From the NCBI GenBank assembly GCA_020205615.1, contig CM035167.1:30703130-30767129 (forward strand): 64,000 bases of DNA, written 5' to 3'. A program made the translations under genes and the position numbers. Every line of letters begins with the position of its first letter. Position 1 is the stretch's first letter. Shown in pieces: positions 45,655 through 55,681 of this stretch. Origin of the DNA: Panax quinquefolius (taxonomy: Eukaryota; Streptophyta; Magnoliopsida; Apiales; Araliaceae). The notes beneath the pieces were generated by a model. It was not told where the DNA came from. It saw nothing but the letters and a program-made list of their open reading frames with translations, and did no database searches.

Positions 45655-47995
45655 TGTAAGACCCTAAATTTTATGAAATAAAAGTATTCAATTTTTTCTT
45701 GTAATTACTATTCAGTAAATGGTTAAATTGATAAAAGTTAAAGTTAAGGGTGATATATGAAAAAATTTTAAAATAAGCAAGTGGTTATAAAATATTCATT
45801 GTTGTCGGGGAATATTCATTTGGTCATGGAATATTCTTTACGCTTGGGAATATTAAATACGATGGTGCGAAATTTGTGTGTGGGCCCCATAATGAGAATA
45901 AGCTGTTGGATGAAGAAAGCGACAAGTATGAGTTTTTTATAAATACTTGGCGTAGTTGTTACCATTAATCTTTGTTAGAATACCATTGGTTAAAATACGA
46001 TGAATACGCGTTGTTGCACAAGAAGACACGGTATTGCACCAATTATTGATTCTTACGTGAAGGCACTACTCAATAATTATTACAATGATAATTCAATATT
46101 CAATATTTTTTTTTCTTGATTCAATAATTCTTTGCGTTGATATTTTATATTATTGTTGCTCAATAATTGTCACTGCACAGTATTTTCAATTAACAGATCA
46201 ATAATTCATATTATTTGAATAATTTTATTAGATAGGATTATTGGCAATGTCTTGAAAGTTCTGCCAAGGAGAGGTTTGGTCACCTAATTGTGCGCCAGTA
46301 AGGAGAAATTCTTATTGGAAAGCCCCCACTTTCCTGGGAACTGTCTGGTTGTCAATATTGTGATTCTGTAATATTATTTGTGAATAATTAATTATTGATT
46401 TATATGATAAGGAAAATATTCATTTTATGTGGATATAGATGGAGAAAATTTTTAAAGTGACAATTTTTGAAAATCGATATTTTATCTTTTCTGATAAAAT
46501 AATATTTTATTATATTATTATAATATAATAATGGTGATATTTTTTACAATGAATGTGGGATATATGAATATATGAATATATGAGGAGGAAGAGTATTTTG
46601 TTGCAAAAGTTGTTTAAAACATGTTAAACATTGTAAGACCCCAAATTATTAGTAAATGAAATTTATTTTCCTCTATTTATTATTTTGAAATAGTAAGGGT
46701 TGATTTGATTAGTGTGGATAGTTATGGGTAAAATACATAAATATTTGAATAAGCAAGTGGTTATAAAATATTCATTATTATTAGGGAATATTCGTTTGGT
46801 CGTGGAATATTAAATGATTGTCGGGGAATATATTCTGACGACTTGCAAGCGATCTTTTGTGGGCCCATAACTGAAAGCGATTGGATGAAGAAAACGACAA
46901 ATATAAGTTGTTTATAAATAACTGGCGTAGTTATTCTGAATTAATATTGTTGGAATAACGTGGGTTAAAACACACTAATACTCGTTGTTGAACAAGTAGT
47001 AATACGGTATTGCACCAATTATTAATTCTTATGTAAGAAGGCACTACTCAATAATTATTACGATAATTCTTTATTCAATTATTTTATTTTATTGATTCAA
47101 TAATTCTTTTGCGTTGATTTTTTTTATATTACCGTTATTTCAATAATTGTCACTACACAAGTATTTTTCATTATCTGAGCAATAATTCATATTATCTGAA
47201 TAATATTATTAGAAAACATTATTGGCAATGTCTAGAAAGTTTACATTTTAAGGAGAGGTTTGGTCACCTAATCAAGGCCAAGAATGAGAGAAATCTTTAT
47301 TGAAAAGCCCCTCTTTTCCAGGAGCTACTGGTTGCTGATCTTGTGATTCGTAATATTATTTGTGAATAATTAATTATTGATTTATATGATGAGAAAAATA
47401 TTTATTTTATGTGGATATAGATGGAGAAAATTTTTAATGTGACAATTGTTGAAAATTAATATTTTATCTTTTTCTGATAAAATAATTCATTTAAATATAT
47501 TATTTTAATAATATATTAACGGTGATATTTTTATAATGAATTTGGGATATATGAGTATATGAGAAGGAAGAGTATTTTTGTGGCATTAAATGTTTAACAC
47601 ATATTTTGTGTGTTGGTGGACACAATTATTGACCGAAATTTGATTATAGCATGTAAAATCGTCCGTTTATGAATTTCGGTCAATTTCTGTTAGGAATTTG
47701 GAAAAAACTTTCTTTTGCAAAGTTGTAGAGAATTGAATTTCCTATAAAAAGGCGCGAGAATTTTCTGACAAAAGGGATATTTTTTTTATGAATTATTGAA
47801 GTTCCGAAGCTCCGAAATAATTGATTTTTGGAAGTTTAAAATATTTTTAATATGAAAAACGTTTTTGGTGATTTGAGTGTGGGTCTTGCATGTGTTTTAA
47901 TAGCTGAATTCAGATTCTTGGTACGTAGGAAGTTGTAGAAATAATAATAATATTATTATATTAAATTTTCTACTTTGGTGTTCTAAGTATTTTCC

Positions 47996-48004
47996 TATAA
48001 ATAG
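47996..48004 (+). promoter_or_regulatory. TATA box, 5' LTR of 8.65-kb D element
   Basis: TATAAATAG, identical in context to 53867-53875 (3' LTR) and 55673-55681 (solo LTR), with a CT-rich patch about 45 bp downstream. Confidence 0.8.
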
Positions 48005-48659
48005 GGTGCTTAGGTTAGAATTGAAAATTACAATTTAAAGCGAAGTTTCTCTCTCTATATTATCGAGCGTATTCTTGTGAGTATTTTGAGTATACTTTGA
48101 GTATTGCTATACGGTGCAAGTTCAAGTCATAGCTTTATATCCAGGTGTTTCAACTAGAAATCTTGTCTTTCGAGGTAAGGATGTTATTTTATTCGAAAAT
48201 GATATTATTTCTTCAATATCATTATGCCGAAATATTGGTTGGAAATTTTTATCAAATTTGGAACTTTTTCACGTCGGGGTTACTATTCATGAGTTACTAT
48301 TCACGAGTTATTATTCACGAGTACTATTCACGAAGCGTGAAGATGTTTTTTGTGAAATTTCTATCTTTTGGTGTCGGAGTTACTATTCATGTATACAAGA
48401 CTATTCACGATCTGAGATTATTCACGAATCAAGACTATTCATCGAAAATGAAAAATTTTCTTTTCATCCAAAATATCTATTCTGGATACTAGTTTTGATT
48501 GTATCCATGTTTTGATCATTCTTGAATTTTACACCACTATGATTATTTATGAGATATTTTTGGACATGAAATAGCTGAAATACGAATCCTTAATACTTCT
48601 TCTTTTGCTTCACTGGATTCATTTTCTTTAAAATATTTTTCATCATCCTCAGTCCTAAA

Positions 48660-48870
48660 TGATGATTGTACTGAATATCTTTGGGCCTGTAGTGCAAAGA
48701 TGAATGATTTCTTGATGAATATCTTTGGCCCGTAGTGCAAAGATGAACAGGTGTTGAGATGAACATGACCGACTGATTAATATCTTTGGCCCGTAGTGCA
48801 AAGATGAATAGGTGTTTAGATGAACATGACCAACTGATGAATATCTTTGATGTGTAGTGCAAAGATGAAT
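48660..48870 (+). repeat. Hairpin repeat array, about 61-bp units
   Basis: Four units, each with a 7-bp stem ATCTTTG/CAAAGAT around a loop near GCCCGTAGTG; the last unit has a changed loop. Related arrays lie at 54530-54730, 56425-56530 and (reverse) 61684-61815. Confidence 0.85.
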
Positions 48871-49429
48871 ATTTGATTCCAGATATATATTGATTGATGT
48901 TCTGAGGATAAAATATCGACGATGAACTTTTAAATTCATATATAGAAGATAATAGTTTGCATTCTCTACTTAAGTACTCTTCTAATGAATTATTATTTCA
49001 CTGCGAAGATTGATTTAAAAGCGGTTGTCTATTGTATTCTATTAGATTTTTCCTGTTGAGGACTAACGATAATTTGTTCTATATTATCTTAGTCATAATA
49101 TTCTTTCTTGGGCTAGTTGAGCTCACCCTTTTCCTTTTTGTTCCATTTTTTTCTTCTAGGAGGCGAGAATGTAGCGAGTACTAGTCGGGGGTATGGAATG
49201 AAGGTTCTAGAGAGAGTTGTTTAGTAGTCCTCACCATTTTGTAAAATAATGTATCAATAATTATGATGGGAATTTATTTGCGTGTGGATATTGTCTAGAT
49301 GGCAATATCTCGTATTTAAACTCACGATTTATATGTTGTAATAATAAAGTTATAGTTATTTACGTACCATGTATTTGGCGACTTCGTAATGGGTTGGATG
49401 GAATGGAACTATTTTGGGGGCATCACGGT

Positions 49430-49445
49430 TGGTATCGAGCTTAGG
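49430..49445 (+). other. Primer-binding site (8.65-kb D element)
   Basis: TGGTATCGAGCTTAGG, two bases after the 5' LTR end. It is identical to the site of the 10.2-kb D element. Confidence 0.82.
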
Positions 49446-49615
49446 GATATGATCTCCTGGCGGAGATCGGGGAATAGAACTAGGAGGGGAGAGACGAGTA
49501 AATCCTTCGCTAGTGTGTCCTACCTAAGCTTATTTGTTAGTTGGTTAGTATATAGGGATATTATGTGATATATTGATTCCCTTAATTAAACCTTGTTTTA
49601 TGACAGTATTTGAGA

Positions 49616-50360
49616 ATGTCGACTGAGAATATTAATAGTGGAGTAAATGAGACCGTGGAGATGCCTGTACTTACCAACGAGGAGAACATGTAACAAGCTG
49701 ACAATGTACCACCGGTGAACAACACCACTGAGCAGATGATGAACGAGGGGATGTTTAGAAGCTTTTTGCAGTTCATGCAAAATCAGACGAAGGAGACTCG
49801 TGTTCAAAATCTGAGGAGGAAATGATAGCAATTCACGGGTTGTCACAATGAAGCAGTTCAAAGAGTTGGGACCGCAGCGAGAATTTAAGGGAAAGCCAGA
49901 TCCGATCATGGCGGAAACATGGGTCAAGCAAATTACAAAGATATTCGATATCTTGGGATGCGGAGGAACAGAATGTTCCATTCGCCACCTTTTATGTTAA
50001 AAGTGGCGAAGGGATTCTTGGTGGGAATCTGTGAAGCGTACCCATCTAGCTGCACTCAGCATGTTATGGGAGACATTTCTGAAATAGTTCAATGACAAGT
50101 ACTTCCCCGAAAGTATTCGTCATATGAAGGAAGTGGAGTTTATTAGACTGGAGCAAGAATAACATGATGGTGTCCAATTACGAGGCGAAGTTCGTGGAGT
50201 TATCCAGGTTTGCACCTCATTTGGTGGAGAATGAGGAACGTATGATGCGGATATTTCTGAGAGGTTTGAAACCCGGCATACGTCGGTATCTCATTTCTCA
50301 TAAATTTTCTCTCTATTCAGATGTTGTCAACAGGGCTCAGTTGTTAGAGTGAGATAACGA
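49616..50360 (+). pseudogene. gag: Gag N-terminal and capsid-like domain (8.65-kb D element)
   Basis: The start ATG is at 49616 (MSTENINSG...), with a stop at 49688-49690 soon after. The frame is then readable with FRSFLQFMQ, and a gag domain with EFKGKPDPIMAETWVKQITKIFDILG is followed by a slip near 49965-50000. The open stretch 50164-50352 covers NYEAKFVELSRFAPHLV and RIFLRGLKPGIRRYL. The domain order matches the gag at 36694-37309. The breaks prevent a full particle protein. Confidence 0.88.
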
Positions 50361-50547
50361 GTACGTTCAACCAAGTGACCATAACCAGGATCATACCGAA
50401 GATAGCAGTCATCAGAATAACGATAACCAGTAGAGAAAGAAGAATACGGACAAAGGCGGTAACCACTCTGGTGGTAATCGTGGCCATAAAAATAGAAGAA
50501 GCGAGTCGGGAGGAGATTTTAAAAAGAGGAGATTCAACAACGACCAT

Positions 50548-50847
50548 GTGAAGACGTCAGCGCTAGTAGCAACTGGTTCCAAGGGAGGAGAAAGACCACC
50601 GGTCGTATGTTACAAATGTGGGAAAGAGGGACATATTAGCCCAAACTGCCCACAACAGTTTAAGGTATGCTATAATTGTGGAAAAGAAGGACATATATTT
50701 CGAGATTATGCAGTATCGAAACCAGATCCAATAGGAATGGTGACTCAAAAGGATGTCCCAGAAAAGTCAAAGTCAACGATTCCTGGAAGAGCGTTTGTCG
50801 TGACCGGTCAAAATGCGAGGAACCGGAACAAAGTTAGCACGGGTTAG
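50548..50847 (+). pseudogene. gag: Gag zinc knuckles and linker (8.65-kb D element)
   Basis: The first knuckle is complete ([14 protein letters not shown]). The second, [14 protein letters not shown], ends in Tyr instead of Cys. A linker with [13 protein letters not shown] leads toward the protease, as in the 10.2-kb element. The frame stops at 50845-50847. Confidence 0.88.
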
Positions 50848-51480
50848 TTAATTATAAATTCTTGCGAAGTTTATACCTTACTAGAATCTGGTTCTACCCA
50901 TTCTTTTATCTCTCTTGCTTTGCGGCCAGCGTTTGAACTTGACTACGGAGAAATTAGACTTTGACCTATTTATGGAGACTCGTTAGAGAAACTTTCATTA
51001 CATCCGTTGTTTAGAAATCTTGCTTGATTCAGTTGGCACTATCACATTACCTGTTAACCTTATTTCTATAGAGATATTTGCTTTTGATGTGATTTTAAGG
51101 TTAACTACTCATCATGCCAAAATTGATTACTTTCGTAAGGTTGTTAGTTTTCATATTCTTAAGCAACCTGTTATTCGAATTCAAGCAATCAAACCATTAT
51201 AGTCAAACATTTTCATATCAAGCCATGAAGTCATTCGTTTATTACGGATGTCAAGTTTTCTTAGTCCATGTTATGGATTTGAATAAAGACACGTCAGATT
51301 TGAATAATATTCCTGTTGTTATTAATTTTTCCTGACGTATTTCCTGAAGAATTTCTTGGCTTACTCCCAAAGCCTGATATTAAATTTTGTATCGACTTTG
51401 AACCCGGTACAAAACTCATTTCTAAAATCTCATATCGAATGGCTCCTATTGAACTTCAGGAGTTAAAAATTCAACTATAG
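50848..51480 (+). pseudogene. pol: Aspartic protease with Asp to Glu change, and pre-RT linker
   Basis: The catalytic segment reads YTLLESGSTHSFIS, so the catalytic Asp is replaced by Glu (GAA, 50884-50886) and the protease would be inactive. A remnant of the C-terminal half follows at 51035-51110, then the linker toward RT (FPDVFPEEF at about 51333, YRMAPIELQELK at about 51435). A TAG at 51478-51480 precedes a large deletion. Frame breaks occur between these parts. Confidence 0.85.
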
Positions 51481-51629
51481 AATTTGGTACCTGAGCCTTT
51501 ATCTGGTGACTTCCTTTGTGGAATGCACCGAAGCGATTATTAACTCGTAGGGGACACCATATTCGTGCGATAGTAAAATGATAGGTGTCATTGTAACGTG
51601 CTATCCAAGGTTGGGATATGAGTCACAGT

Positions 51630-51895
51630 TGAGAACAACCTAAGTCGGTAATCGAAATACGTAGCTTTCTAGGCTTAGTTGGATATTATCGGAGATTCGT
51701 TGAAGGATATTCTCGAATCGCTATTCCATTAACGCAGGTGACTCGTAGAGATACAAAATTTGAATGGAGCAAGGAATGTGGGAAGAGCTTCAAAGAACTC
51801 AAGAGGAGACTCATTTCAGCACATGTTCTGACCATGCCATCCTGGAAAAGCAAACGTGGTAGCTGACATATTGAGTAGAAGATCGTATACAAGTA
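51630..51895 (+). pseudogene. pol: RT connection segment and tiny RNase H end
   Basis: IRSFLGLVGYYRRF and SFKELKRRL represent the end of RT. At about 51838 the sequence jumps to HPGKANVVAD, the last piece of RNase H. The RT palm with its catalytic residues and nearly all of RNase H are missing. Confidence 0.83.
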
Positions 51896-52079
51896 CGAGT
51901 ACGATATTGTCAAAGACTAATTTCGTATAATTTACAAATAATAGAGATGGAGATGAAAACTCTAGGTACCCACATGATGATATGCGAGTATAATCAACTT
52001 TATTCGATAAAGTTAAAGCTGTTCAAGCTACACACCGGAGCTGATGAATTTGAAGAAGGAGGTGCAAGAAGTTGTTATT

Positions 52080-52509
52080 TCAAAAGCGAGAATCGGTGAG
52101 GTGAGGAAAGCTCAAACCTTCGATTTATTAATCCATTTGAAATTCTCGATCGAATAGGAGGCGTGGCCTATAGACTGCTTTTACCGCCAAGTATGACGCG
52201 TGTTCATAACGTTTTTTACGATCGATGTTACGTAAATATGTGGACGACCGAACCACGTCATTGAGTTAGAATCGGACGAGATAGTCAAGACTTAACGTCA
52301 CGAGGAGGTACTGTTAAGATCTTGGATAGGAAAGAACATGTCCTATATACCGAGGTTATACCACAAGTTAAAGTTTTGTGGAGAAACCATGCTATTGAGG
52401 AAATGACACGGGAGTTGGAAAGCGGAAATGAAAGCGAGGTATTCTCATCTTTTGAGAAACACCAGTCGTCACGTCAATTTCGAGGACGAAATTTCATAAG
52501 GAGGGAGGT
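52080..52509 (+). pseudogene. pol: Integrase C-terminal tail with chromodomain-like end
   Basis: The INPFEILDR module, an LPPSMTRVHNV-type linker with frame slips, then the open stretch 52322-52537 with [20 protein letters not shown]. All of the integrase zinc and catalytic core is deleted between 51895 and about 52080. The following coding frame would end inside the LTR. Confidence 0.83.
52498..52508 (+). other. Polypurine tract (8.65-kb D element)
   Basis: AAGGAGGGAGG immediately before the 3' LTR tip at 52510. Confidence 0.82.
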
Positions 52510-55282
52510 TGTAAGACCCCAAATTATTAATAAATAAAATTTATTTTCCTCTATTTATTATTTTGAAATAGTAAGGGTTGATTTGATTAATGTGGATAGT
52601 TATGGGTAAAATACGCAAATATTTGAATAAGCAAGTGGTTATAAATATTCATTATTATTCGGGGAATATTCGTTTGGTCGTGGAATATTAAATCTTTGTC
52701 GGGAATATTAAATGCATTGAGTATGATCTTTTTGTGGGCCCATAACGAAAAGCGATTGGATGAAGAAAGCGACAAATATAAGTTGTTTATAAATAAGCGG
52801 TGTAGTTATTCACAATTATCTTGTTGGAATACCCGGTGGTTAAAAACACACTAATACTCGTTGTTGAGCAGTAGTACACAGTATTGCACCAATTATTGAT
52901 TCTTATGTAAGAAGGCACTACTCAATAATTATTACGATAATTATTGTTCAATATTTTATTTTATTGATTCAATAATTCTTTGCGTTGATTTTTTATATTA
53001 TTTGTTATTTCAATAATTGTTACTACACACGTATTTTTCATTATCGAGAGCAATAATTCATATTATCTGAATAATATTATTAGAAAACATTATTGGCAAT
53101 GTCTAGAAAGTTCATCTCAAGGAGAGGTTTGGTCACCTAATTGCTTGGCATGAGGAGAAATCTTTATTGAAAAGCCCCCTCTTTCTCGGAGTACGGCACA
53201 GTTTGCTGATCTTTGTGATTACGTAATATTATTTGTGAATAATTAATTATTGATTTATATGATGAGGAAAATATTGATTTTATGTGGATATAGATGGAGA
53301 AAATTTTTAATGTGACAATTGTTGAAAATTAATATTTTATCTTTTTCTGATAAAATAATAAATTTAAATATATTATTTTAATAATATATTAACGGTGATA
53401 TTTTTATAATGAATTTGGGATATATGAGTATATGAGAAGGAAGAGTATTTTTGTGGCATTAAATGTTTAACATATATTTTGTGTGTTGGTGGACACAATT
53501 ATCGACCGAAATTTGATTATAGCATGTAAAATCGCCCGTTTATGAATTTCGGTCAATTTCTGTTAGGAATTTGGAAAAACTTTCTTCTGCAAAGTTGTAG
53601 ATAATTGAATTTCTTATAAAAAGATGCGAGAATTTTTTGACAAAAGGGATAATTTTTTATGAATTATTGATGTTCCGAAGCTCCGAAATAATTGATTTTT
53701 GGAAGTTTAAAATATTTTTAATATGAAAAACGTTTTTGGTGATTTGAGTGTGGGTCTTGCATGTGTTTTAATAGCTGAATTCAGATTCTTGGTACGTAGG
53801 AAGTTGTAGAAATAATAATAATATTATTATATTAAATTTTCTACTTTGGTGTTCTAAGCATTTTCCTATAAATAGGGTGCTTAGGTTAGAATTGAAAATT
53901 ACACCAGAAACTGAAGTTTTCTCTCTCTATATTATCGAGCGTATTCTTGTGAGTATTTTATGTATACTTTGAGTATTGCTATACGGTGCAAGTTCAAGTC
54001 ATAGCCTATATCCGGTGTTTCAACTAGAAGTACTGTCTTTCGAGGTAAGGGATGTTATTTTATTCAAAAATGATATTATTTCTTCAATATCATTATGCCG
54101 AAATATTGGTTGGAAATTTTTATCAAATTTGAAACTTTTTCACGTCGGGATTACTATTCATGAGTTACTATTCACAAGTACTATTCACGAAGTGTGAAGA
54201 TGTTTTTTGTGAAATTTCTATCTTTTGGTGTCGGAGTTACTATTCATGTATACGACACTATTCACGTATACGGTACTATTCACGAATACGGCACTATTCA
54301 TCGAAAAATGAAAATTTTTCTTTTCATCCAAAATATCTATTCTGGATACTAGTTTTGATTGTATCCATGTTTTGATCATTCTTGAATTTTACACCACTAT
54401 GATTATTTATGAGGTATTTTTGGACATGAAATAGCTGAAATACGAATCCTTAATACTTGTTCTTTTGTTTCCACAGATTCGTTTTCTTTAAAATATTTTC
54501 ATCATCCTCGGTCCTAAATGATGATATTCTTGAATATCTTTGGCTGTAGTGCAAAGATGAATGATTTCTTGATGAATATCTTTGGCCCGTAGTGCAAAGA
54601 TGAACAGGTGTTGAGATGAACATGACCGACTGATTAATATCTTTGGCCCGTAGTGCAAAGATGAATAGGTGTTTAGATGAACATGACCAACTGATGAATA
54701 TCTTTGGTCTGTAGTGCAAAGATGAATATTTGATTCCAGATATATATTGATTGATGTTACAAGTATAAAATATCGACGATGAACTTTTAAATTCATATAT
54801 AGAAGATAGTAGTTTGCATTCTCTACTTAAGTACTCTTCTAATGAATTATTATTTCACTATGAAGATTGATTTAAAAGCGGTTGTCTATTGTATTCTATT
54901 AGATTTTTCCCTGTTGACGACTAACGATAATTTGTTCTATATTATCTTAGTCATAATATTCTTTACTGGGCTAGTTGAGCTCACTCTTTTCCTTTTTGTT
55001 CCATTTTTCTTCTCAGGAGGCGAGAATGTAGCGAGTACTAGTCGGGGTATGGAATGAAGGTTCTAGAGAGAGTTGTTTAGTAGTCCTCACCATTTTTGTA
55101 AAATAATGTATCAATAATTATGATGGGGATTTATTTGCGTGTGGATATTGTCTAGATGGCAATATCTGTATTTAAACTCACAGTTTATATGTTGTAATAA
55201 TAAAGTTGTAGTTATTTCTGTATCATGTATTTGGCGACTCAGAATGGGTTGGATGGAATGGACCTATTTTGGGGGCGTCACA
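52510..55282 (+). repeat. 3' LTR of the 8.65-kb D element
   Basis: It aligns with 46632-49427 over its whole length. Landmarks: GAATATTC 52664-52671, TATA 53867-53875, donor-like GTAAGG at 54045, ACTATTCACG repeats 54148-54300, hairpin units 54530-54730, acceptor-like CTTCTCAG ending at 55016, end GGGGGCGTCACA. Differences from the 5' LTR are mostly small clusters, often where one copy has CTG or CAG. Confidence 0.93.
53867..53875 (+). promoter_or_regulatory. TATA box, 3' LTR of 8.65-kb D element
   Basis: TATAAATAG in the same context as 47996-48004. Confidence 0.78.
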
Positions 55283-55672
55283 AACATGTTGGTGGACCCA
55301 TTTCTTGACTGAAATTTGATTATAGCCTGTAAAATCGCCCGTATGTCGATTTCAGTCAATTTATGTTTGGAATTTAGAAAAACTCTCTTCTACAAAGTTG
55401 TAAAGAATTGAATTTCATATAAAAAATCGCGAGATTCAAATTTTCTGATAAAAGGGCTATTTATTATGAATTATTAAAGTTCCGTGATTCCGAAATAATT
55501 GATTTTTAAAAGTTTTAATTAATTTTAATTAAAAAACGTTTTTGTTATGTTTGGGGGGCCCACTGGTGGTTGAAATTAGCTGAAATCAGTTGTTAAAAGT
55601 GTGCGTAAGAAAATTTTATAAATATAATATTATTATATTCAATTTTCTGCTTTGGTGTTCTAAGCAATTTCA

Positions 55673-55681
55673 TATAAATAG
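55673..55681 (+). promoter_or_regulatory. TATA box of solo D LTR
   Basis: TATAAATAG in a context shared with the nested element's LTRs. Confidence 0.78.

Larger units (their letters stand above)
46632..49427 (+). repeat. 5' LTR of the 8.65-kb D element
   Basis: It runs from TGTAAGACCCC to GGGGGCATCACG (a degraded CA end). Landmarks: GAATATTC at 46786-46793, TATA box 47996-48004, donor-like CGAG/GTAAGG at 48175, ACTATTCACGAG repeats about 48280-48440, four hairpin units with ATCTTTG and CAAAGAT arms at 48660-48870, GGGCTAG...GAGCTCACCC at about 49110-49127, and acceptor-like CTTCTAG ending at 49159. The open frames at 48114-48940 on both strands are repeat translations. Confidence 0.92.
46632..55282 (+). 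mobile_element. Full D-family element with deleted pol, 8.65 kb, TSD AACAT
   Basis: 5' LTR 46632-49427, primer-binding site, internal region 49428-52509, polypurine tract and 3' LTR 52510-55282. AACAT lies on both sides (46627-46631 and 55283-55287). It inserted into the solo D LTR, so it is the youngest layer of this stack. The internal region is only 3.1 kb because much of pol is missing. The remaining coding sequence has stops and frameshifts. It could move only with proteins from another element. Confidence 0.94.

Noticed and set aside
48660..48870. CRISPR-like regular array
   Set aside because: Units of about 61 bp are adjacent tandem repeats without unique spacers, and the setting is a plant LTR.
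48114..48940. Frames on both strands, repeated at 53976-54796
   Set aside because: They translate the ACTATTCACG and hairpin repeats of D LTRs. They are not conserved in the solo D LTR.
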